Below, in pieces: positions 1 to 8,984 of a stretch of 43,639 bases of DNA. The position numbers were made by a program, and so were the translations under genes. Source of the DNA: Timaviella obliquedivisa GSE-PSE-MK23-08B. Lineage in GTDB: Bacteria; Cyanobacteriota; Cyanobacteriia; Elainellales; Elainellaceae. Under the pieces are notes generated by a model that saw only the letters and a list, made by a program, of their open reading frames with translations, made no database searches and was not told the DNA's origin. The stretch is taken from positions 1-43,639 of the forward strand of contig JAHHII010000021.1 of assembly GCA_019358855.1 (NCBI GenBank), given 5' to 3'. How positions within the stretch are numbered: the first letter of the stretch is position 1; every line of letters starts with the position of its first letter.

Positions 1-42
1 GAGTAGTTGCCGTGCCCCGCAGCTATTCAAGGCTTTGGGTGT

Positions 43-666
43 TCAGGGCTTCAATGTCTGAAATACAGGCACAACAATCATTTCCAGGTTCCGTGGCACT
101 ATTTTACACGTATCTCGGCTCGACCCCTCATACAACCGAGCATCGGTGGGAAAGGCAATCGCCTTCTGTTGAACCGTTGTATCCACCGTGACGCCTTTGA
201 GTTCACGTTTCGTCAGAGCTTGATATTGCATTGCAATTCTCAAGACTTGTTTGAGAAGCTTCTCAACCCCGTTCGCACCGACTCGTTTTCGCCATTTCAC
301 TAAACTGCTTGGATGACAAGGAAAATCATGTTGAAAGTTTTGTTCTCCACAAAAGTATTGCCAGTAGGGATTCTCAAGGCACTCTACAATGACAGATTCA
401 TCACTTTCATCGTAGAGTGCCTTGAGATAGTGCAATCCCACCAGCAATCGAGTCGGCAGCGGGGGACGACCGACCTCGCTGGCAAGGCTAGCAAATTCTT
501 GCTCAAAGTAGTCCCAATCCAGGGTCGATGAAAGTTGAACGAGGGGATGGTCTACTTTGAGCAGGGGTGCCAGGAGTGTTTCAGAAGATGCTGATGGGGG
601 GTGAGATGGGCTCATGATTTCACCAGTTTTTGCCAAGTTTTGCTCAGTTTCTGACAATTCTATCAT
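43..666 (-). pseudogene. IS5-family transposase, N-terminal fragment
   Basis: The reading frame encodes the N-terminal half of an IS5-type DDE transposase. The DUF772-like segment (PYWQYFCGEQNFQHDFP, then SSLVKWRKRVG) is clear, and the first catalytic Asp lies in GVTVDTTVQQKAI. Family members run to roughly 400-450 residues; this one stops after about 207. Homology appears to end just after DARLYEG, with unrelated residues up to the stop, so the rest of the catalytic domain is deleted or lies outside the window. The start at ATG 666 fits the family N-terminus. The IS end is probably near 710-730 (a stretch reading TTTTTCAGGGACGACTAG). It cannot be active as it stands. Confidence 0.8.
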
Positions 667-752
667 GGCTCTTAGAGGCTATAATCCTTGCTCTTGTTAA
701 GCTTTAGAGTTTTTCAGGGACGACTAGCTAGTCAATATCCAAACCAGGATTC

Positions 753-1385
753 AACGAGTTCTGCTTTTAAGGACTGAAGTCGAATCTTGGATGATTCCTG
801 ATAGAGCGATCGCGTTACAACCCAATCGATAAGCATCTGGATAAGACCATCCGGCTCTTGATACATCATAAAAGCCAACTGAAAACTTAACAGAGGCTGT
901 ATCGCCAATCGTGTCATTCATACCAATTACATAAGGGATGTGTTGGATAATCGCATCCGTTTGGACTTTGGAGTAACAATCGTTGAGGGCGACGAATTCT
1001 AGCCGCGGCTGGAAAATAGTTGAAATAAGCTAGCTAGTGCTGCGGTTGACGGTAGCTTAGCGCTGCCTGATTCACCTTCTAAAACTAAACCTGCTGTACC
1101 TTCTTTATGCCCACAAAAGTGAAGAACCTGTGGTTGAATGTCGAATAGTGCGCGACGCAAATCATCGGGACGTACTGCCCAGCGTTGCTAAAGATCAAAT
1201 TGCTCTCGTTGTTGGCTCAGGCGCAATCCTTGGTCAACTTCTCGCACTTCATTATCTAGCCGTAATCGGGCTTAATCGGCAGGACTAGCGGCAAGCACCA
1301 GGATGACGCGTGGGGATTTCCCAGCACTGGGAAGATGCGCTAATTGAGCAGAACTTGCAGGTTGGGAGATAAGGTGCGATCGCCT
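753..1385 (-). pseudogene. Decayed CHAT-domain protease gene
   Basis: The minus strand, read across frames, gives a recognisable CHAT (caspase-like) protease of the short cyanobacterial type. In order: RVILVLAASPAD, a stop (TAA, 1272-1274), NEVREVDQGLRLSQQREQF, a stop (TAG, 1198-1200), RWAVRPDDLRR, QPQVLHFCGHKEG, a frameshift near 1005, then LEFVALNDCYS, HIPYVIGMNDTIGD and an ending around 753. The usual active-site GHG is GHK here, while the catalytic-type Cys (codon 976-978) is retained in NDCYS. At least two stops and one frameshift make it a pseudogene. The start is uncertain. It does not show as a long open frame, so it is easily missed. Family membership is inferred from motifs only. 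Confidence 0.75.
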
Positions 1386-1387
1386 AC

Positions 1388-1830
1388 ATGAAGATCTCCA
1401 CCTGTGCTCCCGACTCCGTCACCATCAACAAAATTGACCCAGACCCCAGCCAGGGCGCTATAGAAATTCCTATCGATATGATTGATGCCTTCAGCCTTGT
1501 TTCCCAAACCTACTCTGATAGAGATGCGCTCAACCGAACTCCCAGCGAGTTCATCATCATAGGCAGAGGTGAACTATCGCCTAGTTCCACTGATCAATTG
1601 GGAGCAAGCTCAACCCTCCCCCACTGGATCGCCCATAACAATTCAACCAGTCAGTCGGCACCTCTCAGAAGCTAAGAACCCCAAAGCCACGCAGAGAGGC
1701 AAATTGCCTAATTGCAACGAGATTGTAGAAGTTTGAGGCTGGGTCAAAACCGCAGAGAGAGAGAATGTTAGCTGCATCTCCGCGATCGTGCAGTCTTCTA
1801 CCACCCAGATCAGTTGCAATAGGTAACCCA
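1388..1830 (+). pseudogene. TPS exoprotein (filamentous haemagglutinin-like), C-terminal remnant
   Basis: The translation carries the conserved tail of cyanobacterial large exoproteins: DPDPSQGAIEIPIDMIDA, then EFIIIGRGELSPSSTDQLG and STLPHWIA. The open frame stops at 1675, but a second frame continues the family pattern (QRGKLPNCNEIVEV, a stop, GWVKTAERE), so the tail is also frameshifted. Nothing of the N-terminal TPS secretion domain or the beta-helix is seen upstream. The end coordinate is approximate. It lies tail to tail with the TpsB gene at 1856-3751, which suggests that this transporter has lost its local substrate. The genetic arrangement resembles the intact locus at 29371-37377. 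Confidence 0.65.
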
Positions 1831-1855
1831 GACATCTCCCAATCTCGCACGAGTT

Positions 1856-3751
1856 CTAAAACGGCGTATACCTGACCGAAAAATACACCCCGTTTTCCTG
1901 CCAAGTGCGATCGCTCGACTCCACCCGAATCAGCGGAATTCCCCAGTCAAGCCGCGCTGAAAAAGTGTCCCCTATCCCCCACAACAACCCGACCCCAGCT
2001 CCAATTAAGCTATTCGGATTCGGATCTTCCCCCGAACTATTCCACGTCGTCCCCAGATCCACAAAAGGGGTCACTTGTAATAGTCCTTTAATACTCGGTA
2101 CTCGTAAGATGGGAATACGTATTTCTGTAGATAGCAGCGCTCCATTATCCGTTAATAAAGCATCCTGCCGATATCCTCGCACCGTTTCTTGTCCTCCTAA
2201 ACCAAATTGTTCGGAGGGGAGTAATGACCCATCTGCCAGTTGTACATCTCCACGTACTAACAGCAGTGTATCAGGCGCTAACAACCGCACCCATTGTCCC
2301 TGTCCTCGCCAGGATAAAAATCGGCTGTCGGGCGTTCTCTCATTGATAGTTGAGTCCAGCAAATTTAATCCTAAACTCACTTGAGAGCGAGCTGCTAAAA
2401 CTTGATTGTTACTGCGCTGCGTCCATTCTTGGAAAAAACGCAAGGCAGAAATTTTTGTACGTCCATTTTCATCTGCTCCCAGTGAGGGAAAGGGGAGATT
2501 CTCCTCTAAAAATTCAGCTTGACTCTCTTGTCGAGAAGCCGTAATACCCAGCGTGAATTCCTCAGAGGGGGATTCAAAGAGAGGCTGACGATAGGATATT
2601 TCGTAGTAGCGAGAGTTAGAGTCAATATTGAGGACTTCAAAGTCAGGATCAATAATGCTGCTGGAAGTTATCCCGTAGGAGAAGCGCAAAGTTCCGTTGC
2701 GGGGATTGAGTGGAAGTGTGTAGCTGGTATCAATGCCGTTGCTGCCATCAGTGTTGTTGTAACTGACTTGTAAGTCATCACCAAAGCCGATTAAGTTGGC
2801 TTGCCTTACTTCCAGTTGACGACGAAAGCTGCCGACACTGGGCGATCGCCCATTATCGATAGAGGGGGTAACACTAAAAGTGTCTGCTTCTGCGACTTGG
2901 ACTTGCAGCAAACTGATGCCCGGACGGGTTCCCGCTTGCAGATCGGCTGAGATACTCTCGATGAGAGGGTCAAGCTGTAAAAGCTGTAAGCCCTCTAACA
3001 ATCGAGGCACATTGAGCGGCGTAGAAGCTGCTAGTCTAATCCGACTGCGAACATAGCTAGACTGGAGCCGTCGAGTGCCTGTGATATTAATGTCTTCTAA
3101 ACTGCCTTCAATCACCTGAATTTTAACGACTCCACCCTTTAACGTTTGGGGCGGAATGAAAGCACCAGAAGTCACATATCCCCGACTAACATAAAGCTGT
3201 GTTACTGCTGAACGCGCTTGCAATAGTTCGGCAAAGGATATTTCTCGTCCAGTGAAAGGAGCGGTGACCGCAGCAAATTCTTCTGGAGTGAAGACTCGAC
3301 TGCCCACCACTGCAAATCGTTGCACAAAAAGCGTTTGAGGAATTTCTGCGGGTGTCTCTGATGGTGTGGCTGGAGGTACGGGAGTGGGTAAAAGCTCGTC
3401 AGGGGGCGGCAGCGGGGGCAGGGGCGCACTCGGTAAAGGAGGTTGGGGAATAGGATTGGGTGGCAGCGGGGCTTGAGCAATTTGGTTGGCGATCGGGGGG
3501 AGAGTGGGGGCTTCTAGTGAATTAGATGGAAGAGGTTTAGTCGGATAAATTGAGGTAGCTTTAGTTTCATCAGATAAAAGAATCGAAAGTTGAAGTTGAT
3601 CTACGGAGACTTTTTCTGAAGTTGATTCTGCCATATTTAAAGTGGTTTCTATGCTTTTCACTGAAGATATATTTCCCATAAGTATCGTAATGATAATGGT
3701 GAGATTCAACAGCAGCATTTGGCTGAAAAAATGTAGTAACTTAGCATTCAT
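1856..3751 (-). CDS. TpsB-type outer-membrane transporter (ShlB/FhaC/HecB family)
   Basis: This 631-residue protein is a two-partner-secretion transporter that would export a TPS exoprotein across the outer membrane. An N-terminal hydrophobic stretch (about residues 8-30) fits a signal peptide. A Pro-rich linker follows (about 90-135), then two POTRA domains (FVQRFAVVGSRVFTPEEF and IQVIEGSLEDINITGTRRL mark them, about 140-295), then a 16-strand-type beta-barrel to the aromatic-ended C-terminus SVRYTPF. The VRGYRQD motif near residue 523 matches the conserved TpsB VRGY motif that lies in the pore loop. It appears intact, although its likely substrate gene next to it is reduced to a fragment. 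It may serve exoproteins encoded elsewhere. It shares layout with the second TpsB at 29371-31206. Confidence 0.93.
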   Translation of the reverse strand: MNAKLLHFFSQMLLLNLTIIITILMGNISSVKSIETTLNMAESTSEKVSVDQLQLSILLSDETKATSIYPTKPLPSNSLEAPTLPPIANQIAQAPLPPNPIPQPPLPSAPLPPLPPPDELLPTPVPPATPSETPAEIPQTLFVQRFAVVGSRVFTPEEFAAVTAPFTGREISFAELLQARSAVTQLYVSRGYVTSGAFIPPQTLKGGVVKIQVIEGSLEDINITGTRRLQSSYVRSRIRLAASTPLNVPRLLEGLQLLQLDPLIESISADLQAGTRPGISLLQVQVAEADTFSVTPSIDNGRSPSVGSFRRQLEVRQANLIGFGDDLQVSYNNTDGSNGIDTSYTLPLNPRNGTLRFSYGITSSSIIDPDFEVLNIDSNSRYYEISYRQPLFESPSEEFTLGITASRQESQAEFLEENLPFPSLGADENGRTKISALRFFQEWTQRSNNQVLAARSQVSLGLNLLDSTINERTPDSRFLSWRGQGQWVRLLAPDTLLLVRGDVQLADGSLLPSEQFGLGGQETVRGYRQDALLTDNGALLSTEIRIPILRVPSIKGLLQVTPFVDLGTTWNSSGEDPNPNSLIGAGVGLLWGIGDTFSARLDWGIPLIRVESSDRTWQENGVYFSVRYTPF

Positions 3752-3819
3752 AAGAGGGATTTTTTCGTTCTGTTACAAGAAGTTTTGAAGAGTAGAAGAA
3801 CTCTTTCACGGTAGTAGGC

Positions 3820-4166
3820 TTAATCCACAACGCCGAAGAATTTAGCGACCAAAGTTGCTTGACCAACATTATGCTCTTGACCGATTCCTTTAACTTGTTC
3901 TTTGCAAATCATCTTCATGCGTAAATCTCATTGATGCACCATGGATCGTGGGTTAACTGAAGAGGCGGATGAACCCGCCGAGCTAATTCGGGGGCGGCGC
4001 TCTGCACCTATCTGTAAATCATCGAGCGATTCCCCTCAACTCCTTGCCCTGCCGTCATCTCTTTCAAGAGTCGATTGCTCAAGGGGGCGCAGCAATACCA
4101 CCGTACCTTGAGCGGGATGATTTCAGGCAGAAGGTGTCGCCACTTAAACAGGTTGGAAGCGGACAT
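3820..4166 (-). pseudogene. IS6-family transposase remnant with internal deletion
   Basis: From ATG 4166 the minus strand reads MSASNLFKWRHLLPEIIPLK, VRWYCC, LKEMTAGQGVEGNRSMIYR and then TAG where the family has Trp (IYRW). In another frame ELARRVHPPLQLTHDPWCIN corresponds to the segment before the DDE core. The frame then jumps to a C-terminal tail (MICKEQVKGIGQEHN, VAKFFGVVD, stop at 3820-3822). The catalytic core is deleted. The upstream flank to about 4234 (CCCAAGTTTTTGCAA) looks like the IS terminal repeat and recurs at 15620-15640. It is dead. Assignment rests on remembered IS6/IS26-type motifs. Confidence 0.72.
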
Positions 4167-4228
4167 ACAAGCTACACAGAATGGGCAATTAATCCCATCA
4201 CTTTACCATCTCCCAAGTTTTTGCAAAA
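4136..4228. repeat. Dispersed repeat shared with 15541-15635 (IS6-type end plus transposase start)
   Basis: The stretch with CCACTTAAACAG, GGGCAATTAATCCC and TCACTTTACCATCTCCCAAG recurs with few differences at about 15547-15635. Both copies hold the 5' end of an IS6-family transposase on the minus strand and its terminal repeat. They mark two insertions of one IS type. Confidence 0.75.
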
Positions 4229-4365
4229 AACCCCCTGACTTCTGTATCGAGTTAAGTTGCCTAAATCAGCACAACTGTGCTTATGCGAGTTGAGTCGAAA
4301 GCAGTTTTTCGATACGAGCGTAGCGGCACTAAAGCCTGCACCATAACTATTTATCGAATCGTAGA

Positions 4366-4449
4366 CATTCGCTACGAGTCAAGGCGTTTATTGATTTCTT
4401 AGTAAAACGATTTGGCAGTCCGCCTTACTGGGAGGATGTTGCAATTTAG
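4366..4449 (+). pseudogene. LysR-family regulator, C-terminal scrap
   Basis: Twenty-seven codons read HSLRVKAFIDFLVKRFGSPP then YWEDVAI and a stop. This is the typical end of LysR-type transcriptional regulators (pattern LRxFIDFLVxRFGxxPYW). A matching preceding piece (KPAP, LTIYRIV) can be read only with frameshifts in 4331-4366. No helix-turn-helix part is found nearby. It is a decayed gene end; nothing else in 4240-4627 could be identified. Confidence 0.55.
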
Positions 4450-4627
4450 GTTGTCTTCTATTCCGTTGCTGATACTGACTTGTGAATCGCCTCGATCTAC
4501 ATTAGTGCTGGTGAGCGATCGCGCTCACCAGCACTGTTGGCGAATGTCCTATAAATAGATTTACACAAAATGTGCAACCGCTGAAGCACTTAATCTTTGC
4601 TTGCTCACTACTCTTTATAGTAGGTTT

Positions 4628-5200
4628 TTAGGAAAAGTTGGAATACATTGACCGACTGATAATATTGCATTGAGTCATCGGCAGACCGCCCCGCATTTTT
4701 CGATTTTTTGCACGACGGCAACTGCGCGGGCAATCCCATGCTCGGCACGGATTTTCATCCCCAGTAGCTGCCCGTTGCCGCATCGATTGATCGGTCACAG
4801 CCGTTTGAATCGCTTGAGCAAGTCGTTCAACCGTAAGTTGCTTACGAAGAATTGGTTCTGGACCAACGCCTAATTTCGCGTCGCGCTGCCCCCAAAATAA
4901 CTGATCACCAAAGAACAGAATCACGATCGCCGGAACACCTGCCCTGAGACCTGCGGCTGTCGTCCCCGCACCACCATGATGAATAACAGCCGCAACTCGT
5001 GGAAAGAGCCAGGAATGCGGAATTGAGTCCACCATGAAGACGGTCTCCGGTAAAGCTTCCTGGCGTTGCTGAAAGGGTAATGATTTAAGCGGGGAGAGGA
5101 ACTGTCCGATACTTCAAATAATGCATAGTCAGGCAGCAGACTGGAAAGTGGCATCGACGGCAGAATAAATTTGGCAAGATGTGGGAACAAACGAAAGTGA
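4628..5200 (-). pseudogene. GT1-family (UGT-like) glycosyltransferase fragment
   Basis: The minus strand holds the C-terminal nucleotide-sugar binding region of a family 1 glycosyltransferase related to the vancomycin-type and sterol glucosyltransferases. Visible pieces are ALPETVFMVDSIPHSWLFP, then RVAAVIHHGGAGTTAAGLRA with the HHGGAGTT donor-binding motif, then GVPAIVILFFGDQLFWGQRD. After MRQRAA the frame shifts and the usual helical tail is lost; the open frame runs into unrelated residues. The N-terminal acceptor domain is not recognisable in 5036-5200. The ATG at 5035 is internal to the family alignment, not a true start. Region 5200-5404 holds nothing I can identify. Confidence 0.72.
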
Positions 5201-5404
5201 CCACCCGATTAGTCGTGAGCTACTTCAATTGGATCTGGTAGCATAACCGATTTAAGACAACGGTGGCTCAACGAGCAAAACTGACAGAGCGACCCTGGTC
5301 TTGGCAAGACATCGTCACTTATCCCACGATTCTTTGAAGCACTACCGAAAACTCAATATACACAAATCTAAACCACCTGTCTGCTCTTACATAACGAATG
5401 AGGA

Positions 5405-5929
5405 TTAGAGCACCTTAAATCCTAAAAAAGGGAATTCGCCCGCCATTTCCCACTCTCCACCTTTATAGTACCAAAGCAGAAGCCCTTCTCCTTGACCTGA
5501 AAAACATTGCCATTCAAGGTTCAGCCGATCGTACAACTCACGCGCTACCTCTGGAGTGACTTTGTTCTGTAAGGTAATGTGAGGTCGGTAGTGCTGTTGA
5601 TCTTGCCGGGTCAGCCAGGGCATCCACCCCATTGCAAGCTGTTGTTGCAGATGAACTAGGACTGGAGAACTCACTTCTGCCGCCACCCCTCGCCCTAGAA
5701 AACGTAGACCTGGAAAAGTAAGAGACAAAACAGGTGCATCTGAGCAGAGATCCTGGAGAAGTCGTTGAATCTGATGTTCCTGTTCACCGGGTAGGGTATG
5801 GAAAAGAGTTACATGAGCAGACAAAAAGTTCTTTGCAGGCGGAAAATACTGCTGACGGAGGCGATCGAAGAACTCAAATGTAGGTTGATCCAGTTTAAGC
5901 GTCAAAATTAGAGGCAAGGATTGAAGCAT
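5405..5929 (-). CDS. 2H phosphoesterase (2'-5' RNA ligase / LigT-like)
   Basis: This 174-residue protein has the two HxT motifs that define the 2H phosphoesterase superfamily: HVTL with His39 and HITL with His117. The spacing between them and the total length suit a bacterial LigT/ThpR-like or CPDase-like enzyme, which opens 2',3'-cyclic phosphates or acts on 2'-5' linked RNA or nucleotides. The substrate cannot be told from sequence. No clear Shine-Dalgarno is seen before ATG 5929. Its neighbours are pseudogenes on one side and a large HTH protein on the other, separated by about 150 bases, so it is probably transcribed alone. Some 2H enzymes degrade cyclic-oligonucleotide signals in phage-host conflict, but nothing here shows that role. 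Confidence 0.85.
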   Translation of the reverse strand: MLQSLPLILTLKLDQPTFEFFDRLRQQYFPPAKNFLSAHVTLFHTLPGEQEHQIQRLLQDLCSDAPVLSLTFPGLRFLGRGVAAEVSSPVLVHLQQQLAMGWMPWLTRQDQQHYRPHITLQNKVTPEVARELYDRLNLEWQCFSGQGEGLLLWYYKGGEWEMAGEFPFLGFKVL

Positions 5930-6079
5930 AGTAAGAGGAGGTCTGAGAAGTATACAAGCTGTTATCTTGTTACCCTGTGATTAGAAAACTAAGATACAGG
6001 AGACGAGAGGAGTGACTTTATCCTATCGCAGCGATTTATCAGAAATCCGAGATGTTGTCTAGCGGAATCTCCGATCGCT

Positions 6080-8686
6080 CTACCTCTGCCCTTTTAACCT
6101 GGCTAGATACGTGTAATCATCGATCTTCTCAACGACAGGATGACTGCTGATTTCTCCAGGGTGGGTTTCTGTAAACCACCGCTGCCATATCCATTTTGCT
6201 TGCTGCTTAAATTGCTCAGACACCAGATTCCAATCTTTTGTTTTATCTAATTCATTCAGAAATTCAATGACATGGGCTGCAATGCTATTTTCGTTCCACC
6301 CTTGTTGCTTCTCATCTAATGAAAATATATCTGATTGCAGTCTGTCAACATTAAGTGCTTGTTTTAACGATTTACTAATCCTGTAATTACTCAAATTTTG
6401 CGAGGCTCTGGCCATACCGTAAATTCCATCGGCAATTAACCGAGCAAAACCAATATAAATAGCTCCACGTAGCGACTTCAGAAAATAGTTGATTGCAGTA
6501 GGCATATCTTTCTCAACCAGTAAATACCACTCTCCGTATGCCAAGTTGACCTCTGCCATGATTGAGTCAATGTACTGACCACTGTAGGTGGGTTCCAGAG
6601 ACGCTCGAATAATCCGGGATGCAACTTCACATAGGGGTTTTGCCAAGCCCTCTGGATCGCCTAAGCGACTATGAATTCGGCTAGCATTCACCAGCCAATG
6701 AGCAGACCGCTGACGATAACCAATCTTAGAGGCGCAGTAAGCCGCACGAATTGAGTGTTGAATCGATTCCTTCAAAATGCTGTAATCGTCCTCATCACAA
6801 AAGCAAAGATTGAGCCGTGCAATCCTGCCGAAGATCTCGGAGGCACAGAGATATGTACTAAAATCAAATCGACCAGAGTACTTTCCATATCTCAAATTCT
6901 GCTGCGCAATATATTGATTCAACATACTCAGTCGATCTACAAGAGAAGACTGCCATTGCTTAGTTGATAAGAAGGTTGAATCGCCAGAGAAAAATTGATG
7001 CACCATCCACTCAATCTCATAAAGGATTTTAATCTCCAAGCATTGCTGAATATTACTGTCTCCACGTAGTCGTCTTTCTACCTCATCTAAAAACTTACGA
7101 GCTTGAGTTAAGTTGCCTTCAACATGGGCAGATCGAGCACAGGTAAGGTTTGCAAAACAACTCTGTCGTTTTAGATAAGCACCAAAACAGTCTTGCAAAA
7201 TAGGATTATCCCGTAGCATATCGCGTTGAAGCTCTTGAACTTTATCAAGAACACGTTTGCCAAGATAACGATTCGCAGAGCTATCCTTAATCTGACGAAA
7301 TGCATAGTCATTCAGAAGTTTCCTGCCCTGTGCTAAAGCGTTCTCAATCTCAGCAACTGCCTGACATACTATATAGTAGTTTTTATAGTTCTCCTGACGT
7401 TCTAACTTGTCAGACAACCATTTGCTTGTGGCGTTCAGTGAGGATTGTATAATCGCTTTAATCGTACCGCGATCGACCCATGTACTCTCATAAATTCCGC
7501 CTTCGCCCGTTCCAGCCTCAGCACCCACTTCACGGAACGCTACAGAAGCCTTAACTAGACCATAGCCCTGCTGGCTCAGGGAGCGTGTAGAACTCTCGAT
7601 TAGCTCTAGGTGTTGGCAATAGCCCATGCCGATCGCCAATGCTGTTAATGTGTTCTCAATATGGGTTGCAGAAGATCGATATAGCCAGCAAATCTCTTCG
7701 TCAATCTCTGGGAATTGACAAATAATTTTTGCCTCCATAATAAAGGGGCTATCTACAGACTTGCTCTCAGCAAAATCATATTTCTCTCCGAATCTGGTTC
7801 GAGAGTCGTCGTAGTACAACTGAGACTCAACTGCCAGTTGGGACTGCTTCAACTCCTTTTTAAGGACAGTCTCGGTATCATCCAGGTAGTGTTGAAGTGA
7901 AAAAGTCAGAACAGTAAACTGACATTGATAGACTTTAACTCGGATATAGGGGTTGATGGACTGCTTCAGATGCCGATCGCTCAAAATTGATGAGCCAAGC
8001 TCAAAGAGTTCTACATCGTTGAGATCAAATCGACCAGAAGCTGAAGCAGTTGCCAGAAATCTTTGAATCTCGCCGAGGATAATGGGACTGGATATCTCAG
8101 ATTTAAGGGGTTCTGAAAATAAAGCCTGAATGCGATCGGGAATGGACAATAGATTTGGGTTAGAAGTTTGCTCGGAGGGCAACTGCTGGGTATAAGGAAA
8201 TGCCCTAGCTCGAATCGCCACCTCTAGATCATTAATTAAGCTGTTAAAATTGGCAAACCCAATATCAGGCAAACTTGCCAACATCGCTCGAATGCGCTGG
8301 CTCTGCTGTTCTCTGTTCGATCGATTCGATCGCGCACTGGGCAAAAAACCTGCCGCCTCTAAGAGGCGATCCGCTCCTTCTTTTCTCAGTTGCAGACGTT
8401 TTTGTTTTGCTCCCTTAGATATTTTCTTATGCTCTAAGAGAGAGGGGGAGGTTAGAAAGTCCCAAAGCTTCACCAAGTGAACCCGATGAATAGATAAACC
8501 CCGATCCCCAAGAGTCTGCATAAATGTCACCAGCGGCTGACGGCTGATACCTAAACCTTGTGCTAATTCTACGTTGGTAGCCTCTAAGTCAGCCTTAAAC
8601 TGCTCTAATACCTGATGTAGATTCTGCCAAAACTGCTTTTGTTCTTCATCATATTTCGTAGGGTGGTCTTGAAGATGATCGCTCAT
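6080..8686 (-). CDS. Large HTH protein with helical C-terminal region, function unknown
   Basis: I do not recognise a family. The 868-residue protein begins with about 30 polar residues and then an XRE-like helix-turn-helix (NVELAQGLGISRQPLVTFMQ, about residues 37-57) followed by a short basic stretch. The remainder is mostly helical and resembles TPR-like solenoid sequence in its last 450 residues (for example ARKFLDEVERRLRG and AINYFLKSLRGAIYIGF). No P-loop or catalytic motif was found. It is divergently transcribed from the HTH-NB-ARC gene at 8985, whose N-terminus also starts with an HTH. It could therefore be a regulator or a partner sensor of those receptors. Start ATG 8686 has only a weak Shine-Dalgarno. 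Confidence 0.8.
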   Translation of the reverse strand: MSDHLQDHPTKYDEEQKQFWQNLHQVLEQFKADLEATNVELAQGLGISRQPLVTFMQTLGDRGLSIHRVHLVKLWDFLTSPSLLEHKKISKGAKQKRLQLRKEGADRLLEAAGFLPSARSNRSNREQQSQRIRAMLASLPDIGFANFNSLINDLEVAIRARAFPYTQQLPSEQTSNPNLLSIPDRIQALFSEPLKSEISSPIILGEIQRFLATASASGRFDLNDVELFELGSSILSDRHLKQSINPYIRVKVYQCQFTVLTFSLQHYLDDTETVLKKELKQSQLAVESQLYYDDSRTRFGEKYDFAESKSVDSPFIMEAKIICQFPEIDEEICWLYRSSATHIENTLTALAIGMGYCQHLELIESSTRSLSQQGYGLVKASVAFREVGAEAGTGEGGIYESTWVDRGTIKAIIQSSLNATSKWLSDKLERQENYKNYYIVCQAVAEIENALAQGRKLLNDYAFRQIKDSSANRYLGKRVLDKVQELQRDMLRDNPILQDCFGAYLKRQSCFANLTCARSAHVEGNLTQARKFLDEVERRLRGDSNIQQCLEIKILYEIEWMVHQFFSGDSTFLSTKQWQSSLVDRLSMLNQYIAQQNLRYGKYSGRFDFSTYLCASEIFGRIARLNLCFCDEDDYSILKESIQHSIRAAYCASKIGYRQRSAHWLVNASRIHSRLGDPEGLAKPLCEVASRIIRASLEPTYSGQYIDSIMAEVNLAYGEWYLLVEKDMPTAINYFLKSLRGAIYIGFARLIADGIYGMARASQNLSNYRISKSLKQALNVDRLQSDIFSLDEKQQGWNENSIAAHVIEFLNELDKTKDWNLVSEQFKQQAKWIWQRWFTETHPGEISSHPVVEKIDDYTYLARLKGQR

Positions 8687-8984
8687 AAGAACCTGCTAGC
8701 TGTTAGCCGGAGGTGGTTGCAATTCTGTGATGACGTATAAAATCTAGATTCTAAAACTTGATAGAGCGTAGTCATTTGGAAGTTCACTGAAAGAGCCTAC
8801 ACCACTTTATCTGGGAAGTGTCTATTTTATAGACATATAAAGAGCGGACTTTGACTCAAAACGAAGAAACTTATAGAAAATAATTGCTTCCTGTCTAGAT
8901 AATTGACAGAAAAGTACTGTAAGCTGATAGAAAATTATAGATGCTGCCATTGTAACTGTACCTCTCACAGTCGAGCGCCGCCCT
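8687..8984. promoter_or_regulatory. Divergent promoter region with inverted and direct repeats
   Basis: This 298-base AT-rich intergenic stretch serves two divergent HTH-protein genes. It contains a perfect 7-bp-arm inverted repeat at 8819-8835 (TGTCTAT, TTT, ATAGACA), a 5-bp-arm inverted repeat at 8891-8909 (CTGTC...GACAG) and a repeated word ATAGAAAAT at 8873-8881 and 8927-8935. These are plausible operators for one of the flanking HTH proteins. No confident -35/-10 pair can be assigned. Confidence 0.45.

Noticed and set aside
732-917. Minus-strand 61-codon frame
   Set aside because: It is out of frame with the CHAT remnant that the same strand encodes; the CHAT reading gives recognisable motifs while this one gives none.
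1665-1904. Minus-strand frame of 79 codons overlapping the end of the first TpsB gene
   Set aside because: It overlaps the TpsB C-terminus out of frame, and the opposite strand holds the better-supported exoprotein tail, so it is likely a shadow.
4044-4293. Two plus-strand frames of 64 and 72 codons
   Set aside because: They are antisense to the IS6-type transposase start and its terminal repeat.
5250-5330. Plus-strand piece reading ERPWSWQDIVTYPTIL as part of the LysR remnant
   Set aside because: It cannot be aligned with confidence to a LysR substrate domain and lies 800 bases after the LysR tail, in the wrong order.
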